From positions 1 through 6,610 of the forward strand of contig JAHIKS010000010.1 of NCBI GenBank assembly GCA_018897475.1: DNA of 6,610 bases, in the 5' to 3' direction. Every line of letters starts with the position of its first letter. Position 1 is the first letter of the stretch. This document shows, piece by piece, positions 4,937-6,610 of this stretch. The stretch is from Candidatus Altarchaeota archaeon (GTDB taxonomy: Archaea > Altiarchaeota > Altiarchaeia > IMC4 > QMZM01). Below the pieces are notes generated by a model that did not search any database, was not told where the DNA came from, and saw only the letters and a program-made list of their open reading frames with translations. A program made the position numbers and the translations under genes.

Positions 4937-6115
4937 CTAATCGATAGCATCTTTCATTTTTTTGTATAATTCTTCCTTATCTTCGTACAGCTCTGCATCC
5001 AGATTTTGTACATTAAATGGGAGTTTCTGGTTTTTTCTTATAATAGGTATTGCTTTTTTCCTAAGAGCTGTGATCAGGCCATATTCAAAATATACGTTCG
5101 CACTAGAAGTTCTAATATTCAAGTCATCTTTTTTTGCATCTTTATGGATCGGGTTGTTTAACATAATTATGCAGAATTTAGATTTATGGATTTTTGAGCA
5201 AATTTTTTTACAAAAAGCATCAAAATTGTATTCTCGCTTAGATAAAGCAAAATAAGGTTCATAGCCTTTTTCTTCGAGTACATTTTCTAATGTTTTTACT
5301 TCATCCTTAAATTCTTCGTCGCCAGAACCGGCAATAAATACTAATTTTTCATCAATATACCTAAAGTTACAGGTTCTTTCATCACTGATAAAACAATTAT
5401 TTTTTTCTATCCCCAATTCATTCCCTGTACCGCGCTTCAGTTCACTAACTGACTTTAAGAAAAGTTCATCTCTTCGTTCTCTAAAATAATTTAATGCATC
5501 TATATTGCGGATATATCCTATATTTTTCCTTTCTCCCAGTTCGATATGTATTAAGTCCCTTATTTTCTCATAAAGTCCCTCATAATCTGCTAATAGGTTT
5601 GTCGTTAAAGGAGATAACTTATCAATATTTGATATGTGCCATTTTTTTCTTGCCTCAAAATAAGTCTCATTATCTGGTGAGAGGTCGCCCCACCCATACA
5701 CCTTTTTTCTTTCGCTTAAGTCTATTTTGGCTAAATCTATTGCTAAGGCATATATATCCTCGGGTTTTGCTATCTTCTTTCTTGCATTAATCTTATCTGC
5801 TAGTATGGTGTTGTCTAGCGGCTGCTGTGATAAGATAGCTAAGCAAGAATCAACCCCCCTTTGAAGAGTTTTCAGTTGTTGGCGTGTAAAATATCCTCTT
5901 CCCTCAAACTCAGTTGCGTTGATGGGTTTTATCTCTCTTGTAGAAAGATGTTCAAACAATCTTGGGGAAGACAGAATAAGCCCATCTCGAATGGAAGCGA
6001 ATTCTTCAAAATGGCCTTGCGTATCTTTAGGATCAAATTTATGATGTGTTAGATTCCTCAGTAACCCATTTAAAACAATGCTCAAATTGTTTAGCCTTGT
6101 CCTGTCCCCTTCCAT
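4937..6115 (-). CDS. protein with C-terminal TIR-like domain, possible defence effector
   Basis: 392 residues. The C-terminal third (about 256-392) resembles the TIR-like/nucleotide-hydrolase fold found in bacterial and archaeal immunity proteins. It has a first strand with KLVFIAGSGDEEF (257-269), a helix then GYEPYFA (284-290), FCKKICSKIHKSKFCIIML (301-319), and NVYFEYGLITALRKKAIPII (340-359). E344 is the candidate catalytic glutamate. Such domains often cleave NAD+ or bind nucleotide signals. Residues 1-250 are mostly helical, charged and not recognised; they may sense the trigger or multimerise. No signal peptide or membrane segment is seen. The ATG has GAGGAG 7 bases upstream (6123-6128). 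The gene stands alone in A+T-rich DNA next to a tRNA-like fragment and a broken-looking ORF, a setting typical of accessory islands. The fold call is by pattern only; defence is inferred. Confidence 0.65.
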   Translation of the reverse strand: MEGDRTRLNNLSIVLNGLLRNLTHHKFDPKDTQGHFEEFASIRDGLILSSPRLFEHLSTREIKPINATEFEGRGYFTRQQLKTLQRGVDSCLAILSQQPLDNTILADKINARKKIAKPEDIYALAIDLAKIDLSERKKVYGWGDLSPDNETYFEARKKWHISNIDKLSPLTTNLLADYEGLYEKIRDLIHIELGERKNIGYIRNIDALNYFRERRDELFLKSVSELKRGTGNELGIEKNNCFISDERTCNFRYIDEKLVFIAGSGDEEFKDEVKTLENVLEEKGYEPYFALSKREYNFDAFCKKICSKIHKSKFCIIMLNNPIHKDAKKDDLNIRTSSANVYFEYGLITALRKKAIPIIRKNQKLPFNVQNLDAELYEDKEELYKKMKDAID

Positions 6116-6185
6116 GTTATTGCTCCTCGTTAAGTATTATGCCTGGAAGAAATAAATGAGGGCATCTCTAGAACTTTTCTGTATT

Positions 6186-6257
6186 TCTAATAATCTTCTA
6201 TGGGATTTCTAGAATCTCTTAGAATACTCTACAATCTCTAATAATCTCTGGGATTTC
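6186..6257. repeat. degenerate direct repeats upstream of the TIR-like gene
   Basis: A 24-base unit at 6186-6209 and a 21-base unit at 6237-6257 share TCTAATAATCT and GGGATTTC, differing by a 3-base spacer change, with starts 51 bases apart. Shorter relatives (TCTAGAA, TCTTAGAAT, GTGGATTTCTTAGAG) fill 6165-6285. The cluster lies between the small HTH-like ORF and the TIR-like gene, so it may be a control region or an old iteron-like array. Confidence 0.5.
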
Positions 6258-6271
6258 CTTAGGAATCCCAG
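6248..6271. repeat. inverted repeat, 10 bp arms
   Basis: CTGGGATTTCC (6248-6258) and GGAATCCCAG (6262-6271) pair over 10 bp with one bulged T and the loop TTA. It overlaps the second direct repeat and lies 15 bases beyond the stop of the small ORF at 6286. It could be that ORF's terminator-like hairpin or a binding site. There is no T run after it. Confidence 0.45.
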
Positions 6272-6285
6272 TGGATTTCTTAGAG

Positions 6286-6408
6286 TTATCCTAGCTTTTT
6301 CAGCGTCTCTTTGTGCAATCTAAGCTCCTTTCCCGCACCTATGCGCTTTTTTAGTTCGTAGTAGGTTTGTTTACTAATCCCTCGCTTCCCCCTTCCCGCT
6401 ACGTCCAT
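6286..6408 (-). CDS. small basic HTH-like ORF, possibly a gene remnant
   Basis: The 40-residue ORF starts at ATG 6408 and is rich in Lys and Arg. Residues 10-24 (GISKQTYYELKKRIG) look like a helix-turn-helix recognition segment, followed by GKELRLHKETLKKLG. The frame stays open upstream to 6474 without a usual start codon, adding KSRKLKEKIKN directly before the Met. In another frame a GTG-started 26-residue ORF (6494-6414, VKNKGDNTHKPIAPTTP at its start) ends 5 bases before this ATG. A single frameshift near 6420-6436 would join the two. It may therefore be the C-terminal end of a decayed DNA-binding protein, or two very small genes in tandem. The family is not recognised. Confidence 0.35.
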   Translation of the reverse strand: MDVAGRGKRGISKQTYYELKKRIGAGKELRLHKETLKKLG

Positions 6409-6413
6409 ATTCT

Positions 6414-6494
6414 TTATCTTTTCCTTGAGTTTTCTGGATTTATTGGTGTAGTGGGCGCTATTGGTTTGTGTGTATTATCCCCTTTATTCTTCAC
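6414..6494 (-). pseudogene. possible N-terminal piece of a frameshifted small gene
   Basis: GTG at 6494-6492 opens 26 codons, including a hydrophilic, Pro/Thr-rich run THKPIAPTTPINPENSRKR, to TAA at 6416-6414. A weak AGGGAAAG lies just upstream. Further upstream in the same frame, another short open stretch begins MRQYNKTNAKRRHVKDI and is cut by one TAA. The succession of plausible coding pieces in shifted frames suggests decay of a longer gene. Support is composition only. Confidence 0.2.
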
Positions 6495-6568
6495 TTCTTT
6501 CCCTATGCAGTAGAATTATATGTCTTTTACGTGTCTTCTTTTGGCATTTGTTTTATTGTATTGCCGCA

Positions 6569-6602
6569 TTGAGGGGGACACCGCCTCTGGTTTCCCCCTC
6601 AA
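6569..6602. repeat. G+C-rich perfect inverted repeat at the right edge
   Basis: TTGAGGGGGA (6569-6578) and TCCCCCTCAA (6593-6602) pair perfectly over 10 bp. After one mismatch, ACC (6580-6582) pairs with GGT (6589-6591) around GCCTCT. It is followed by ACTCCCCC, hinting that a related unit continues past the window. It stands out sharply from the A+T-rich flank. It could be a mobile-element end, a terminator of a gene outside the window, or a dispersed repeat. Confidence 0.5.
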
Positions 6603-6610
6603 ACTCCCCC

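Noticed and set aside
6165..6285. CRISPR array
   Set aside because: The repeats are degenerate, unequal in length and not evenly spaced, and no cas genes are in the window.

Overview
The window is archaeal. It carries ribosomal protein L10e (archaeal uL16), the short archaeal form of EF-1 beta, an archaeal-type PheRS alpha subunit, and an archaeal-only winged-helix/DUF4443-type protein. It also has a leaderless-style TATA promoter and Shine-Dalgarno motifs matching an archaeal 16S tail. The genus cannot be named from this sequence; an uncultivated euryarchaeal or deep-branching archaeon is the best guess. The housekeeping genes are of moderate G+C. The LAGLIDADG gene and everything right of about 4640 are visibly more A+T-rich.

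Layout. Positions 1-31 may hold the C-terminus of a rightward gene. Positions 36-837 (leftward) hold rpl10e and aEF-1 beta, overlapping by 8 bases, behind a TATA box at 863-868. Positions 883-1458 (rightward) hold the HTH/DUF4443-like protein, divergent from rpl10e. Positions 1455-4637 (leftward) form a tightly coupled operon of pheS, a LAGLIDADG endonuclease-like gene and rnhB (RNase HII); its reading frames overlap (ATGA, then GTGA) and both downstream starts have good Shine-Dalgarno sites. Positions 4638-4936 are intergenic, with paired palindromic repeats in front of pheS, a tRNA 3'-end-like fragment and strong hairpins. Positions 4937-6115 (leftward) encode a 392-residue protein with a C-terminal TIR-like domain, possibly a defence effector. 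Positions 6116-6610 hold degenerate repeats, two hairpins and a very small HTH-like ORF that may be the remnant of a frameshifted gene.

The main discovery is in rnhB. The apparent ORF starts too late and lacks the catalytic Asp-Glu of the GIDEAGRG motif. That motif is present just upstream, on a GTG start with a strong Shine-Dalgarno site, but 29 bases (2083-2111) containing an in-frame stop interrupt it. These 29 bases fold as a bulge-helix-bulge: a 9-bp inner helix, a 4-bp central helix and two 3-nt bulges. Cutting at the canonical positions rejoins GIDEAGR to GPVIGP exactly in frame. This looks like an archaeal tRNA-endonuclease-spliced mini-intron in a protein gene. The LAGLIDADG gene ends 32 bases before the intron, so the two may form, or descend from, one mobile unit.
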